NCBI GenBank assembly: GCA_030652945.1
Contig: JAUSAI010000175.1
Location: forward strand, 1 to 40,418
Length of the DNA: 40,418 nt
Direction of reading: 5' to 3'
From: Caldisericota bacterium
GTDB lineage: Bacteria; Caldisericota; Caldisericia; Cryosericales; Cryosericaceae
In this document: positions 16,825-25,135 of the stretch, one piece after another
Numbering within the stretch: the stretch's first letter is position 1
Layout of the letters: the number at the start of each line of letters is the position of its first letter
Translations under genes and position numbers: made by a program
The notes under the pieces: generated by a model
The model's database searches: none
What the model was told of the DNA's origin: nothing
The model's input: only the letters and a program-made list of their open reading frames with translations

Positions 16825-17859
16825 CTAGACTATGATTCCTCCTCCAAGAATTGCATCGTTCTCATAGAATACTGCAGATTGTCCAGGAGTAGCGGCGAAT
16901 ACGCTGACCATCAAGTCAACCGTCATCATATCTGGAGCGATCCTGGTCACATGCGCCCTGACAGGCGCTGCGCGATATCTGACAACAACGTCTGCATCGA
17001 ACTCAGTTGGCGTCGCGGTGGGAAGGTCGCTCCACTGAAGACTGTGAACCCTGAAGCTGCTGAACATGCAGTCGTCGCGCCTTCCTACTACCAGGCGGTT
17101 TGCTCGCGCATCCTTCCCTACGACGTAGAGAGGGTGGGAGGCGCTGACCCCAATGCCGCTTCGCTGTCCTATGGTGTGAAGAGCGAGACCGTCATGGCAT
17201 CCAAGCACGTTTCCTTGTTTGTCGACGACTTCTCCCGGCACGGCGATGTGTCTCGCGAGTACCCCGTTTCTCAGACCACCGGTCAGGAAGCACAGGTCCT
17301 GGCTCTCACGCTTCGCCGTGACTGCTGCAGGAAAGAACTCAGCTGAGCGATCGACAGTCTGCTGCTTCGTCATGCCCGCCAGCGGAAAGACCGTTCGGCT
17401 TCGCTGTTCCTCGGTAAGCCGATACAGGAAGTATGTCTGGTCCTTCGCTCTATCCGAGGCGCGACACAGTCGCACCCCACGCGCGCTACGCTCAATGCGG
17501 GCATAGTGTCCGGTCGCAACTCGATCTGCCCCGATCGCCGCTGCAACGCTCAAGAGGCTGCGCCACTTGATGACCTCGTTGCACCACACACATGGGTTTG
17601 GCGTTTCTCCGGACAAGGTTTGGGTCCAGAATCGCTCGACGATCTCCTGTTCGAAGGCCTCGCGTACATCCACGTGATGCCAGCGTATCCCCAGGTACTC
17701 GCACTGTGCGCGTGCCCTCGCTGTCGCCGCCAAGTCGCAGCACGAGCTGGTCGGCGAGAAGAAGAGGGTCACTCCCACGACGTCTTCGCCTAGCTCCTTG
17801 AGAAGGGCAGCCGCAGTCGCCGAGTCCACTCCCCCGCTCATTCCCACGACAATGCTCAT
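16825..17859 (-). CDS. mnmA: tRNA-specific 2-thiouridylase MnmA
   Basis: MnmA activates U34 of Lys, Glu and Gln tRNAs with ATP and adds sulfur supplied by a persulfide relay. The 344-residue protein opens with the PP-loop GMSGGVDS (6-13). The catalytic cysteine C90 sits in NPCVWCN and the second catalytic cysteine C190 in SQDLCFL. GHYAR and the central HTIGQR block are also present, and the C-terminal barrel is complete. It follows ricT after 44 bases. I see no strong ribosome site before the ATG at 17859. mraZ begins 65 bases beyond its stop, and I find no obvious terminator between them, so read-through into the division cluster is possible. Confidence 0.96.
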   Translation of the reverse strand: MSIVVGMSGGVDSATAAALLKELGEDVVGVTLFFSPTSSCCDLAATARARAQCEYLGIRWHHVDVREAFEQEIVERFWTQTLSGETPNPCVWCNEVIKWRSLLSVAAAIGADRVATGHYARIERSARGVRLCRASDRAKDQTYFLYRLTEEQRSRTVFPLAGMTKQQTVDRSAEFFPAAVTAKRESQDLCFLTGGLRNGVLARHIAVPGEVVDKQGNVLGCHDGLALHTIGQRSGIGVSASHPLYVVGKDARANRLVVGRRDDCMFSSFRVHSLQWSDLPTATPTEFDADVVVRYRAAPVRAHVTRIAPDMMTVDLMVSVFAATPGQSAVFYENDAILGGGIIV

Positions 17860-17903
17860 GGCCGCATCGATGCGATGATCAGACCACAGGCGTGCTCGAC
17901 GGT

Positions 17904-18632
17904 CTAGCCGTCCTTATCCTTGACACCATCTCCTTGTGCTTCGGCCCCGTATTCGTAGGTCTCATATCGGAGACAGCACATGAGTTTGCCGCAGACGCCC
18001 GTGATCTTGCTCGGATTGAGGCTCAGGTTCTGGACTCTCGCGCACTTGAGGCTCACTGGCTTGATCTCCTTCAGAAAGCAGTTGCAGCAAAGCTCACGGC
18101 CACACATGCCGATGGTATCAAAGAAGCGAGTTTCGTCACGTGATCCGATCTGCCACATCTGTATCTTCGCCTTCAACGCTCGCGAAAGCGTAGATACGAG
18201 CCCCCTGAAGTCAACACGGGTGTCAGCCGTGAAGTAGAAAACATACTGCTTCCCGGAAAAGGACAGCTCGCAATTGACGAGATGGATCGGAAGCTTGGCC
18301 GCGCGAACCTGTTCTTTGCAGAAGACGATCGCCGCGTCCTGCTTCTGTTGAATCTCCTTGAGTCGTTCCGCATCCTGGGCGGTTACTTTGCGCACGTAGC
18401 GTACACTTCCCGAAGCCTTCTTCCTCATGGCAGCGTCGTGTCTGGGATGGCCGACGACAATGTGCATCAACTCCTTGTCTCCAGCCAGGGCAAGTACCTC
18501 GTCGCCAGACGCGAGAACCGTCGAGTCCACGACCTCGAGCACATACGTTCGATACGACTTGGGAGAACGTGCGCTCAGGTGGCGTTCCGGACTGCAATTG
18601 GCAGGGAGCACGAAATGTGTCGTATCATCCAT
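17904..18632 (-). CDS. ricT: PSP1-domain protein RicT/YaaT
   Basis: This is a PSP1 C-terminal domain protein, called YaaT/RicT in Bacillus, where with RicA and RicF it carries Fe-S clusters and supports RNase Y-dependent mRNA processing. The 242-residue protein has eight cysteines in the family pattern, C177, C182, C183, C185, C197, C214, C219 and C220 (CGRELCCNC and CGKLMCC). The hydrophobic core motif DFRGLV lies at about 141-146. The ATG overlaps the holB stop by eight bases, with AGGAG about 10 bases upstream. holB-ricT adjacency matches Bacillus. ricA and ricF are not visible here, so the metal cluster and RNase Y link are inferred from the family. Confidence 0.93.
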   Translation of the reverse strand: MDDTTHFVLPANCSPERHLSARSPKSYRTYVLEVVDSTVLASGDEVLALAGDKELMHIVVGHPRHDAAMRKKASGSVRYVRKVTAQDAERLKEIQQKQDAAIVFCKEQVRAAKLPIHLVNCELSFSGKQYVFYFTADTRVDFRGLVSTLSRALKAKIQMWQIGSRDETRFFDTIGMCGRELCCNCFLKEIKPVSLKCARVQNLSLNPSKITGVCGKLMCCLRYETYEYGAEAQGDGVKDKDG

Positions 18633-19539
18633 GGCTGTTCAGTCTCCTCAGTTCAAGCAGTGCCGTTGTCAGCACCAACTCTGGATTGACATTCTGTTCA
18701 AGGTGTTTCATGTGGTCACTCAGGGCCACCAGCAGCCCGCATATTCGCGCTTCGTTCAACACGAAGTTCATTCTGGCCAAATCGGGCTCAATGGCTGTCG
18801 ATATTCCTTCGGGAGGTGCCACTTTCGCGCGGGCTCGAACGACAGCGTTCAGGAAGAGGTTCATGGCCTGAAGGCTGGAAGCGGCGTTGTCGCGTGCCGA
18901 CAGCTGCTGCTTCATGTGGAGAAGTTTCACGACCGCATCCCCCAAGTGCACGTTTTCCCTCGAATACTCGAGGAGCACTCCGATCTGCTCGTCGCATTCG
19001 TTTGGCACGGGCGTGTCCCCTCTGGTCGTGGAGGTCAGGACGTCGATCTTGAGTACCTGAACCCTTGACCGGATGGTAGGAAGGACGCGCCTGCTGTTGC
19101 GCGCAAGCAGCAAGATGAGATTGCCGGGCAACGGCTCTTCAATGGTTTTAAGAACCCTGTCACCGGCTACGTCCGTGAAGTAATCCGCTCCGCGGAACAC
19201 ACTCACTCGCAGACCGCCTGACGGAGCCTTGATTGACGAACACGCAATGAACCTGTCGATCGCGTCTTTGTCGAGCACCCCTGGCTCGCCAAAGATCCTC
19301 AGCGCTGCAGATCCACCGGCATCCACATGACGGCACGAATCGCACGTACCACAGAAAGTCCCCGGCTGGTCAGTCTCGCGACAGTTGCCGGCCTTGGCAA
19401 GCGCCCCGGCCAGCGCCAGCTTCACTCCTTCGTTTCGACCGACCAGCAAGTAGGCATGAAACAGTCGGCCACTGGAGAAGGCTGCTTCAAGACATCGTAC
19501 GGCCGGGATCTCGCCGATGGCACCGTGCAGAGTCTGCAT
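18625..19539 (-). CDS. holB: DNA polymerase III delta-prime subunit
   Basis: Delta-prime is the stationary subunit of the clamp loader. From the ATG at 19539 it has 304 residues. The RFC-box start GRLFHAYLLVG leads into a degenerate Walker A (GRNEGVK, 34-40), as usual for the non-hydrolysing subunit. Zinc-ligand cysteines C53, C63, C66 and C69 follow, then a helix with KTIEEP. The usual SRC motif of sensor 1 reads SRV (158-160). The open frame extends upstream to a TTG at 19617 with no recognisable residues. In-frame GTG codons shortly before the ATG are possible starts, and none has a clear ribosome site. tmk, often next to holB, is absent. Confidence 0.88.
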   Translation of the reverse strand: MQTLHGAIGEIPAVRCLEAAFSSGRLFHAYLLVGRNEGVKLALAGALAKAGNCRETDQPGTFCGTCDSCRHVDAGGSAALRIFGEPGVLDKDAIDRFIACSSIKAPSGGLRVSVFRGADYFTDVAGDRVLKTIEEPLPGNLILLLARNSRRVLPTIRSRVQVLKIDVLTSTTRGDTPVPNECDEQIGVLLEYSRENVHLGDAVVKLLHMKQQLSARDNAASSLQAMNLFLNAVVRARAKVAPPEGISTAIEPDLARMNFVLNEARICGLLVALSDHMKHLEQNVNPELVLTTALLELRRLNSHG

Positions 19540-19742
19540 CGACACCGTGTCATCCACGCAGCGACTCTGCCGTCGAGATGCAAGACATGCCGGTGACAAT
19601 CTGGTGCCGGAATTCAACGAAGAGATTCAACTGGCTATTCCTCCGACTCTTGACGTGGCAGAGAGTGAACCACCTCAACCACCCAGGGGACAGTATACGG
19701 GTGCTGGACCGATGCACAACAACAGACATGATGAAATGGTCT

Positions 19743-19772
19743 GCCCGCCGGAACGTGGGTCATCCGACGGGC
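19743..19772 (-). terminator. Terminator-like hairpin after dnaJ
   Basis: On the minus strand GCCCGUCGG and CCGGCGGGC form a 9-bp stem (one U-G pair) with a 12-base loop, starting 22 bases after the dnaJ stop. The tail is AGACCATTTC rather than a true U-run, so termination may be weak or factor-assisted. Between this hairpin and the holB start (19540-19742) I see no gene; a TATACT near 19692-19697 on the minus strand could be a -10 for holB but lacks a good -35. Confidence 0.45.
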
Positions 19773-19794
19773 AACCGCAATCCTACGGCATGTG

Positions 19795-20892
19795 CTACTT
19801 GTCGAGTTCCATGAGTTGCTTGTACAGTTTTCGCTGCTCTGCGCCTAGAGTCTTTGGTATCACGACCTCGACTTGCACCACCAGGTCACCGCGCCGGCGT
19901 TCCCCGACAGACTGTGCTCCCTTCCCGCGAATCCGTACTTCAGAACCATGCTGGCTTCCTGCCGGGATCGAGACCGTCTCCGTGCCGCCTTCAACAAGGG
20001 GGATACTCACTGCGGTTCCCAGCACAGCCTTGGAAGGCGTCAACTTTGCCCGGAAGTACAGCGTAGTGCCCTGACGCACGTATCGTGAGTCCGCCTCAAC
20101 CGTCACATAGAGGTAGAGATCGCCCGCCTGTCCGGTGCGCCGGCCGGCATCTCCCTGCCCGGCGACGCGAACCTTGATGCCCGTGTCGACTCCGGGCGGG
20201 ATCGTCACTTCAATCGTCCGGTCAGCCCGCACAACACCTGAACCCCTGCATGTGGGACAGGGCGAGTCAATGACCCTTCCCTCTCCCTTGCACGTGGGAC
20301 ACACCCCCGCAGTAACGACTCTGCCAAAGATGGTGTTCTGCATCTGTCGCACTTCACCCGATCCACTACACGTGGAGCAGGCATGCGGTGTTGTCCCGGG
20401 TGCTGCACCCGATCCATGGCAGGTCTCGCAGACATCGTTTCGACGAATCCTGATCTCCTTCTTGACGCCAAAGATTGCCTCGTGTAAGGTCAGAGTAACG
20501 TTGAAACTCAGGTCACGGCCTCGTGGACTCTCGTCGGGTTGGGCCTGCTGCCTGCCAAAACCGCCCATGAACGAGCCGAACAGGTTCCCTATGTCGAAGC
20601 CCCCAAATGCCTCCCCGAACCCACTTCCCTCTGTCGTCCAGCCAGCCGCTCCCCCTGGTACACCCATCGGACCAGCCTTTCCGAATTGATCATACTGTTG
20701 GCGCTTTGCCGGGTCGCTGAGCGCATCGTATGCCTCATTGACCTCAGACATATGCTTCGGAGCACTGGTGTCGTCTTTGTGGAGGTCAGGATGGTATTTC
20801 TTGACCAATTCACGGTACGCCTTCTTGATATCATCCTGCGAGGCAGTTCGTGGAACGCCCATGACATCATAGTAGTCTTGATCAGTCGCCAC
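19795..20892 (-). CDS. dnaJ: Chaperone protein DnaJ
   Basis: DnaJ is the J-domain co-chaperone that delivers unfolded clients to DnaK and stimulates its ATPase. The 365-residue protein has HPD at 34-36 and a Gly/Phe-rich linker (about 70-115). Four CxxCxGxG zinc repeats have cysteines at 155/158, 172/175, 198/201 and 212/215. Two C-terminal beta domains with PPG and GDLYL-type motifs follow. It is a full type I DnaJ. GTG is the start, with TGGAGG about 6 bases upstream. It is the last gene of grpE-dnaK-dnaJ, 53 bases after dnaK. Confidence 0.97.
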   Translation of the reverse strand: MATDQDYYDVMGVPRTASQDDIKKAYRELVKKYHPDLHKDDTSAPKHMSEVNEAYDALSDPAKRQQYDQFGKAGPMGVPGGAAGWTTEGSGFGEAFGGFDIGNLFGSFMGGFGRQQAQPDESPRGRDLSFNVTLTLHEAIFGVKKEIRIRRNDVCETCHGSGAAPGTTPHACSTCSGSGEVRQMQNTIFGRVVTAGVCPTCKGEGRVIDSPCPTCRGSGVVRADRTIEVTIPPGVDTGIKVRVAGQGDAGRRTGQAGDLYLYVTVEADSRYVRQGTTLYFRAKLTPSKAVLGTAVSIPLVEGGTETVSIPAGSQHGSEVRIRGKGAQSVGERRRGDLVVQVEVVIPKTLGAEQRKLYKQLMELDK

Positions 20893-20945
20893 GCTGACCT
20901 CCAGTTGGTTCTCTCTTGCCGTGTGCCACCTGCACAGCCAACGCG

Positions 20946-22793
20946 CTACTTGGGAGTACCTTGACCCTCTACGGTATCGCCTCCCTGCGCTGCCTGTTGG
21001 CCTTCCGGTTCCTCTTGACTGGCTGACGCTCCTTGCTGGCTCGACTGCTTGTATAGCTCCTCACCTACCTTGGAGAGAGCCACGTTGACATCGCCAATCT
21101 TGGCTTCAATTTCCGCAATCCGATTCTCTCGAACTATCGTTTCGAGGTCACCGAGCTGCTTCTCCGCCTCGGCCTTGGCCTCTGCAGATATCTTCGCCGC
21201 GTTCTCATTGATGGTCTTCCGGCCGCTGAAGATAACCTGGTCCGCCCTGTTCTTGAGCTCGACCTCTTCCTTGACTCGCTTGTCCTGGTCGGCGAACTGT
21301 TCCGCCTCGTGCTTCATGCGCTCGATCTCTTCATCCTTGAGCTTCGTCGCGTTCTCGATGGTGATGTGCTGCTCCTTGCCGGTAGCCTTGTCTTTCGCAG
21401 TAACGTGCACAATACCGTTGGCATCAATGTCGTAACTGACCTCGATCTGAGGGACACCACGCGGCGCTGTGGCCAGACCGTCAAGGATGAACCGCCCTAG
21501 AGACATGTTGTCCTTTGCCATCGGACGTTCGCCCTGCAGAACATGGATTTCGACTTGCGTCTGACTGTCGCTCGCTGTCGTAAAGATCTGGGTCTTGGAG
21601 ATCGGCACGGCAGTGTTGCGCTTGATCATCTCGGTGAAGACGCCGCCGAGCGTCTCGATACCCAGCGTGAGGGGGGTTACGTCAACCAGGACCATCCCGG
21701 TCTTGACTTCGCCGCCCAGAATTCCACCCTGAATCGCAGCACCCATGGCAACGCACTCCATGGGGTCGACGCCGCGCTCGGGGGTCTTGCTGAAGTAACT
21801 CTCAACGAACTTCTGAACGATCGGCATCCTGGTCGGACCGCCGACAAGGATAATCTTGTCGATCTGCTGCGGGGTGAGAGCGGCGTCCGCGAGAGCACGG
21901 TTGACCGGCTCGCGGCACCTGTCGATGATTGGCTGGACCAGAGACTCGAGTTTGGCGCGCGTAATGGGCATGACCAAGTGCTTCGGACCGCTCGCATCAG
22001 CCGTGATGAACGGCAAGTTGATCGTCGTCTCGAAGGTCGTCGAGAGTTCGACCTTGGCCCTTTCCACCCCTTCGCGAAGGCGCTGCATGGCCATCTTGTC
22101 GATACGCAAATCGATACCACTCTGACTGTGGAAGTCTTCAGCAACGTAGTTCAGAAGAGCGTTGTCCATGTCGGTTCCGCCGAGCTGCGTGTCGCCGGAC
22201 GTCGAAGCCACCGTGAAGACGTTTCCCCCGAAGTCCATGATCGTCACGTCCAGCGTTCCACCACCAAAGTCGAAGACCAGGATCTTGTGCTCACCCTCCG
22301 TCTTGTCGAGTCCGTAGGCGAATGCGGCGGCCGTAGGCTCATTGATCAGACGGACAACTTCGAGCCCGGCGATTTCGCCTGCGTCTTTGGTCGCTTGTCG
22401 CTGAGCATCATTGAAGTACGCGGGTACGGTAATGACGGCCTTGGATACTTTCTGCCCAAGGAAAGCCTCTGCGTCATTCTTGATCTTGCGGAGGATGAAG
22501 CCACTGATCTGCTGCGGCGTGTAGGTCTTGCCGAACATGCTGACCGTGTAGTCGCTGCCCATCTTCCGCTTGATTGCCTGTATCGTTGTTTCCGGATTCA
22601 ATGCGGCCTGGCGACGAGCTGGCTCGCCGACGAGCACTTGCCCATCCTTTGTGAAGGCCACATAGGAGGGAACGGCTTTGCCCCCGATGCTGATACCCTC
22701 GGCCGCCGGAACAATCGTTGGTTTGCCGCCAACCATGACTGCCGCAGCAGAGTTGGATGTACCCAGGTCGATTCCAATAATCTTCTCTTCCAT
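20946..22793 (-). CDS. dnaK: Chaperone protein DnaK (Hsp70)
   Basis: DnaK is the ATP-dependent Hsp70 folding chaperone. The 615-residue protein has the phosphate loop [13 protein letters not shown] near the N-terminus, [24 protein letters not shown], and GGPTRMP. The substrate-binding domain contains [10 protein letters not shown], and a charged lid ends in a Q/G/E-rich tail. Several blocks ([34 protein letters not shown]) recall the Thermoplasma-type archaeal DnaK as I remember it, rather than the GTTNSCVAV type common in bacteria. GAGGAGG lies about 6 bases before the ATG. The gene is 44 bases after grpE and shares its promoter. The C-terminus lacks an EEVD motif, as expected for a bacterium. 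Confidence 0.98.
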   Translation of the reverse strand: MEEKIIGIDLGTSNSAAAVMVGGKPTIVPAAEGISIGGKAVPSYVAFTKDGQVLVGEPARRQAALNPETTIQAIKRKMGSDYTVSMFGKTYTPQQISGFILRKIKNDAEAFLGQKVSKAVITVPAYFNDAQRQATKDAGEIAGLEVVRLINEPTAAAFAYGLDKTEGEHKILVFDFGGGTLDVTIMDFGGNVFTVASTSGDTQLGGTDMDNALLNYVAEDFHSQSGIDLRIDKMAMQRLREGVERAKVELSTTFETTINLPFITADASGPKHLVMPITRAKLESLVQPIIDRCREPVNRALADAALTPQQIDKIILVGGPTRMPIVQKFVESYFSKTPERGVDPMECVAMGAAIQGGILGGEVKTGMVLVDVTPLTLGIETLGGVFTEMIKRNTAVPISKTQIFTTASDSQTQVEIHVLQGERPMAKDNMSLGRFILDGLATAPRGVPQIEVSYDIDANGIVHVTAKDKATGKEQHITIENATKLKDEEIERMKHEAEQFADQDKRVKEEVELKNRADQVIFSGRKTINENAAKISAEAKAEAEKQLGDLETIVRENRIAEIEAKIGDVNVALSKVGEELYKQSSQQGASASQEEPEGQQAAQGGDTVEGQGTPK

Positions 22794-22837
22794 TGACTAC
22801 CTCCTCGATTCTACTCGTTTCACGACGTGTCGTCGTA

Positions 22838-23476
22838 CTACTTGTCAGGTTCCCGATCAGAGGGGCTGTCGCCCTGTGCAGCACCGGCGACGTTCACCAT
22901 CGCGGGTCGCACGAGACGGCTGTCCAGCATGTAGCCATCACGGAGCACTTGAACAACGGTTCCAGGGTCAGCAACGGCGTCAAGCACGACCTGAGCGATC
23001 TGTGACGTGGCTGAATCATATGGTTTCCCGACAAGGTCAGGAATCCTCCGCACACCGTTTCTTGCGAGCATTTGCATCAACTGACCCAGCACGGCACGAG
23101 AACACTGTAGAAGCGCGGAGTCTGACTCCTCGCCGGATCCCATGTCTGTCAGTTGGCCAAAACTGTCGACGACGGTGAGAAGTTCAAGAAAGATGCCCGA
23201 CCTCACCCGAAGCTCAAAGGAGGTCTTCTCACGCTGCAGCGTTGCCTGTTCGCGGATCCGAAGCATCTCCTGCTCGTGAACTTCGCTGCGCAGGCGATTA
23301 ATCTCAGCCTCCAGCTCCTTGACGCGATGAAACAGTGTCCTCATCTCGTTCGACTCCCCGTCCGGAGCAGTCGCTTGCGCAGGCGGAACCGCATCTTCGC
23401 CACCACTGATCTCAACGGCTTCTGACTGCTCGTCTTCGGAAATCCTCTCACCACTGTTCCTGCTTGCCCCAAACAT
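22838..23476 (-). CDS. grpE: Nucleotide exchange factor GrpE
   Basis: GrpE releases ADP from DnaK. The 212-residue product starts with a disordered acidic region (1-50). A long helix (about 55-105, rich in E, L, R and K heptads) follows, then a C-terminal beta domain with a VVQVLRDGYMLDSRLVRPAMVNVA-like block. In it, the pattern 'GYxLdsRlvRpAmV' is the family signature. I start at the ATG at 23476, which has TTGGAGAG about 7 bases upstream. A longer frame begins 15 codons earlier without a ribosome site. It leads the chaperone operon and is driven by the promoter at 23576-23603, under the CIRCE element. Confidence 0.93.
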   Translation of the reverse strand: MFGASRNSGERISEDEQSEAVEISGGEDAVPPAQATAPDGESNEMRTLFHRVKELEAEINRLRSEVHEQEMLRIREQATLQREKTSFELRVRSGIFLELLTVVDSFGQLTDMGSGEESDSALLQCSRAVLGQLMQMLARNGVRRIPDLVGKPYDSATSQIAQVVLDAVADPGTVVQVLRDGYMLDSRLVRPAMVNVAGAAQGDSPSDREPDK

Positions 23477-23537
23477 CAGTGCTCTCCAATCCCCGTGTGT
23501 TGCCGGGCATTGCCCGACCAACGAACCACCTCACGGA

Positions 23538-23564
23538 TTAGCAGTCAATGCCTCCGACTGCCAA
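23538..23564 (-). promoter_or_regulatory. CIRCE-like HrcA operator before grpE
   Basis: TTAGCAGTC, nine bases, GACTGCCAA forms a 9-9-9 inverted repeat (8 of 9 pairs, extendable to an A-T pair outside). The classical CIRCE is TTAGCACTC-N9-GAGTGCTAA. The seventh base of one arm and its partner in the other have changed together (C to G, G to C), keeping the symmetry. It lies just downstream of the grpE -10 box, a normal place for an HrcA operator. hrcA itself is not in the window. Confidence 0.85.
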
Positions 23565-23575
23565 TTTCGTCTTTC

Positions 23576-23603
23576 ATTGTAGTGGAAAGGCTTGGAGTGT
23601 CAA
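23576..23603 (-). promoter_or_regulatory. Sigma-A-type promoter of grpE-dnaK-dnaJ
   Basis: On the minus strand TTGACA (23603-23598), a 16-base spacer, and TACAAT (23581-23576) form a near-perfect housekeeping promoter. The expected transcript start is near 23569, immediately upstream of the CIRCE repeat, giving a 5' leader of about 90 bases to grpE. Confidence 0.88.
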
Positions 23604-23634
23604 GGTCATTCCACGCGTGGCGTCGGCAATGAAG

Positions 23635-23662
23635 TTGATTTTTGCCGCTTTAGCGGGATAAT
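23635..23662 (+). promoter_or_regulatory. Promoter of the deoC-recO-glyQS operon
   Basis: TTGATT (23635-23640), 16 bases, GATAAT (23657-23662) lie 28 bases before the deoC start. The spacer contains the inverted repeat CCGC-TTTA-GCGG (23645-23656). The promoter is back to back with that of grpE, with a perfect 10-bp palindrome CCACGCGTGG (23611-23620) between the two -35 boxes. Confidence 0.7.
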
Positions 23663-23690
23663 CCATGATAACTATGAGAAGGAGGCACCG

Positions 23691-24359
23691 ATGTTCACCG
23701 ACGGAATACGGAAGGAATTCGCTCGTCTCATCGACCATACGCTGTTGAAACCCGACGCGACGACAGCCGAGGTGGAGCATCTCTGCCGAGAGGCCATCGA
23801 GCTTGGCGTGTATGCGGTATGTGTCAACTCGAGCATGGTCGAAACCGCAGTCGATGCCATTGCGGGGTCTCAGGTCAAGGTTGCCGCTACGACCGGATTC
23901 CCTTTGGGAGCGTCATCGTCAGGAGCAAAGGCCCGAGAAACTGAACTCGCCGTGCGCGCCGGTGCCCACGAGATAGATACCGTCGTACAGATCGGACGAC
24001 TCAAGGAACACAACTACCAGGCCGTTTCTCAGGACTTGGCAGACGTCGTCTCCGCCGCAGGAAGTGCCATTGTCAAGGTCATCATTGAGGCGTGTTTGCT
24101 GACGGACGAGGAGAAACGCATGGCGTGTGTGCTGGCAGTCTCCGCGGGTGCGGGTTTCGTGAAGACGAGCACTGGCTTCAGCAAGTACGGGGCGACTATC
24201 GAGGATGTACGGCTGATGCGTGTGGCTGTAGGCCCGATAGTGGGTGTCAAGGCTGCAGGAGGCATCAGAGACCTTCGAACTGCAGTAGCCATGTTGAGCG
24301 CAGGAGCGTCAAGACTGGGGCTCTCTGCGACGGCCGCGATACTTGCCGAGACTCGCTAG
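23691..24359 (+). CDS. deoC: Deoxyribose-phosphate aldolase DeoC
   Basis: DeoC cleaves 2-deoxyribose 5-phosphate to glyceraldehyde 3-phosphate and acetaldehyde, salvaging deoxynucleosides. The 222-residue TIM-barrel protein has the proton-relay aspartate D96 in EIDTVV, the Schiff-base lysine K158 in FVKTSTGF and the second lysine K187 in VKAAGGI. The start at 23691 has a strong GAAGGAGG about 7 bases upstream. Codons upstream of it are in the promoter. It is the first gene of the plus-strand run and recO follows after 9 bases. Why a catabolic aldolase leads a replication and translation operon is not obvious. Confidence 0.97.
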   Translation: MFTDGIRKEFARLIDHTLLKPDATTAEVEHLCREAIELGVYAVCVNSSMVETAVDAIAGSQVKVAATTGFPLGASSSGAKARETELAVRAGAHEIDTVVQIGRLKEHNYQAVSQDLADVVSAAGSAIVKVIIEACLLTDEEKRMACVLAVSAGAGFVKTSTGFSKYGATIEDVRLMRVAVGPIVGVKAAGGIRDLRTAVAMLSAGASRLGLSATAAILAETR

Positions 24360-24368
24360 CATCGAGCT

Positions 24369-25115
24369 ATGCAGTACTACTGGACGCTCGGGTCCGTTCT
24401 TCGAACGTCCCGAGTTGGCGAGAAAGACAAACGACTCGTTCTCTTCTCGCGGGAGCTCGGAAGGATCACGGCGCTCGTCAGGGGAGCTGCAGCGCCTGAT
24501 ACCCACTGGGCAACGTCCTTCGAGCCGTTCTCGCTGCTGTATCTGCGTCTGTATGAGCGTTCGAGCTACTTCGTGGTGACCGGTGCAGAGGAACGCGTTG
24601 TCTACGCGAGGATTCTGTCGTCGCTGTCCCGTTCTCTCAAGGGAATGGCCGTGAATCAGCTTGTCGAGTGTTTTGCGGGGCCGTCCGTCCAGGAACCCAG
24701 CCTCTTTGCACATCACGTCAGTGCGCTCTCACACCTGAACCTCGCTTCCACGACGGAGCACGAGGACCTCGTATTTCTGCAGTTCTGCCTGACTCTCCTT
24801 TCCGAGCTCGGCTTTGGTCTTTCAGGCTTGAACTGCGTCACGTGTGGAAGTCCGATTGACGGTCCTGCCTACTTTTCGGTGACCGACAACGGCTTCCACT
24901 GCGAACGGTGCTGCGACGCAAGCGAACGGGGCCCGCTGTCTCCTGAGCTCGTCTGCTTTCTGAGGAACCCTGAGGGACCGCTCGATCATCGCCGCACCCT
25001 GGCAGGCATTGCCCTTGTCACACGCCTGCTCACGGAGGTGGCCGGGCGACTTGGTGTGGGGCCATCATTTGAGAAACTGGCAAGGAATACGACTACGCTG
25101 TTTCGCTTCTCATGA
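24369..25115 (+). CDS. recO: DNA repair protein RecO
   Basis: RecO loads RecA on single-stranded DNA with RecR and anneals SSB-coated strands. The 248-residue protein has the N-terminal OB-fold (DKRLVLFSRELGRITALVRGA pattern, given here only as 'LVLFSRE' and 'ITALVRGA'). A helical domain follows, with a zinc site at C156, C159, C178 and C181 (CVTC and CERC). The match to the Bacillus recO-glyQ-glyS order supports the call. No ribosome site is clear before the ATG; the six bases TAGCAT, which include the deoC stop, sit at the -10 position for a leaderless start but lack a -35. Its stop overlaps an in-frame ATG upstream of glyQ. Confidence 0.93.
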   Translation: MQYYWTLGSVLRTSRVGEKDKRLVLFSRELGRITALVRGAAAPDTHWATSFEPFSLLYLRLYERSSYFVVTGAEERVVYARILSSLSRSLKGMAVNQLVECFAGPSVQEPSLFAHHVSALSHLNLASTTEHEDLVFLQFCLTLLSELGFGLSGLNCVTCGSPIDGPAYFSVTDNGFHCERCCDASERGPLSPELVCFLRNPEGPLDHRRTLAGIALVTRLLTEVAGRLGVGPSFEKLARNTTTLFRFS

Positions 25116-25135
25116 AGCATCCAAGGAGTTGTCTG

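Noticed and set aside
21543-22796. A 417-codon open frame on the plus strand across dnaK
   Set aside because: It is exactly antisense to dnaK, with no ribosome site or known family; long antisense frames over dnaK are a known artefact of GC-rich codon use.
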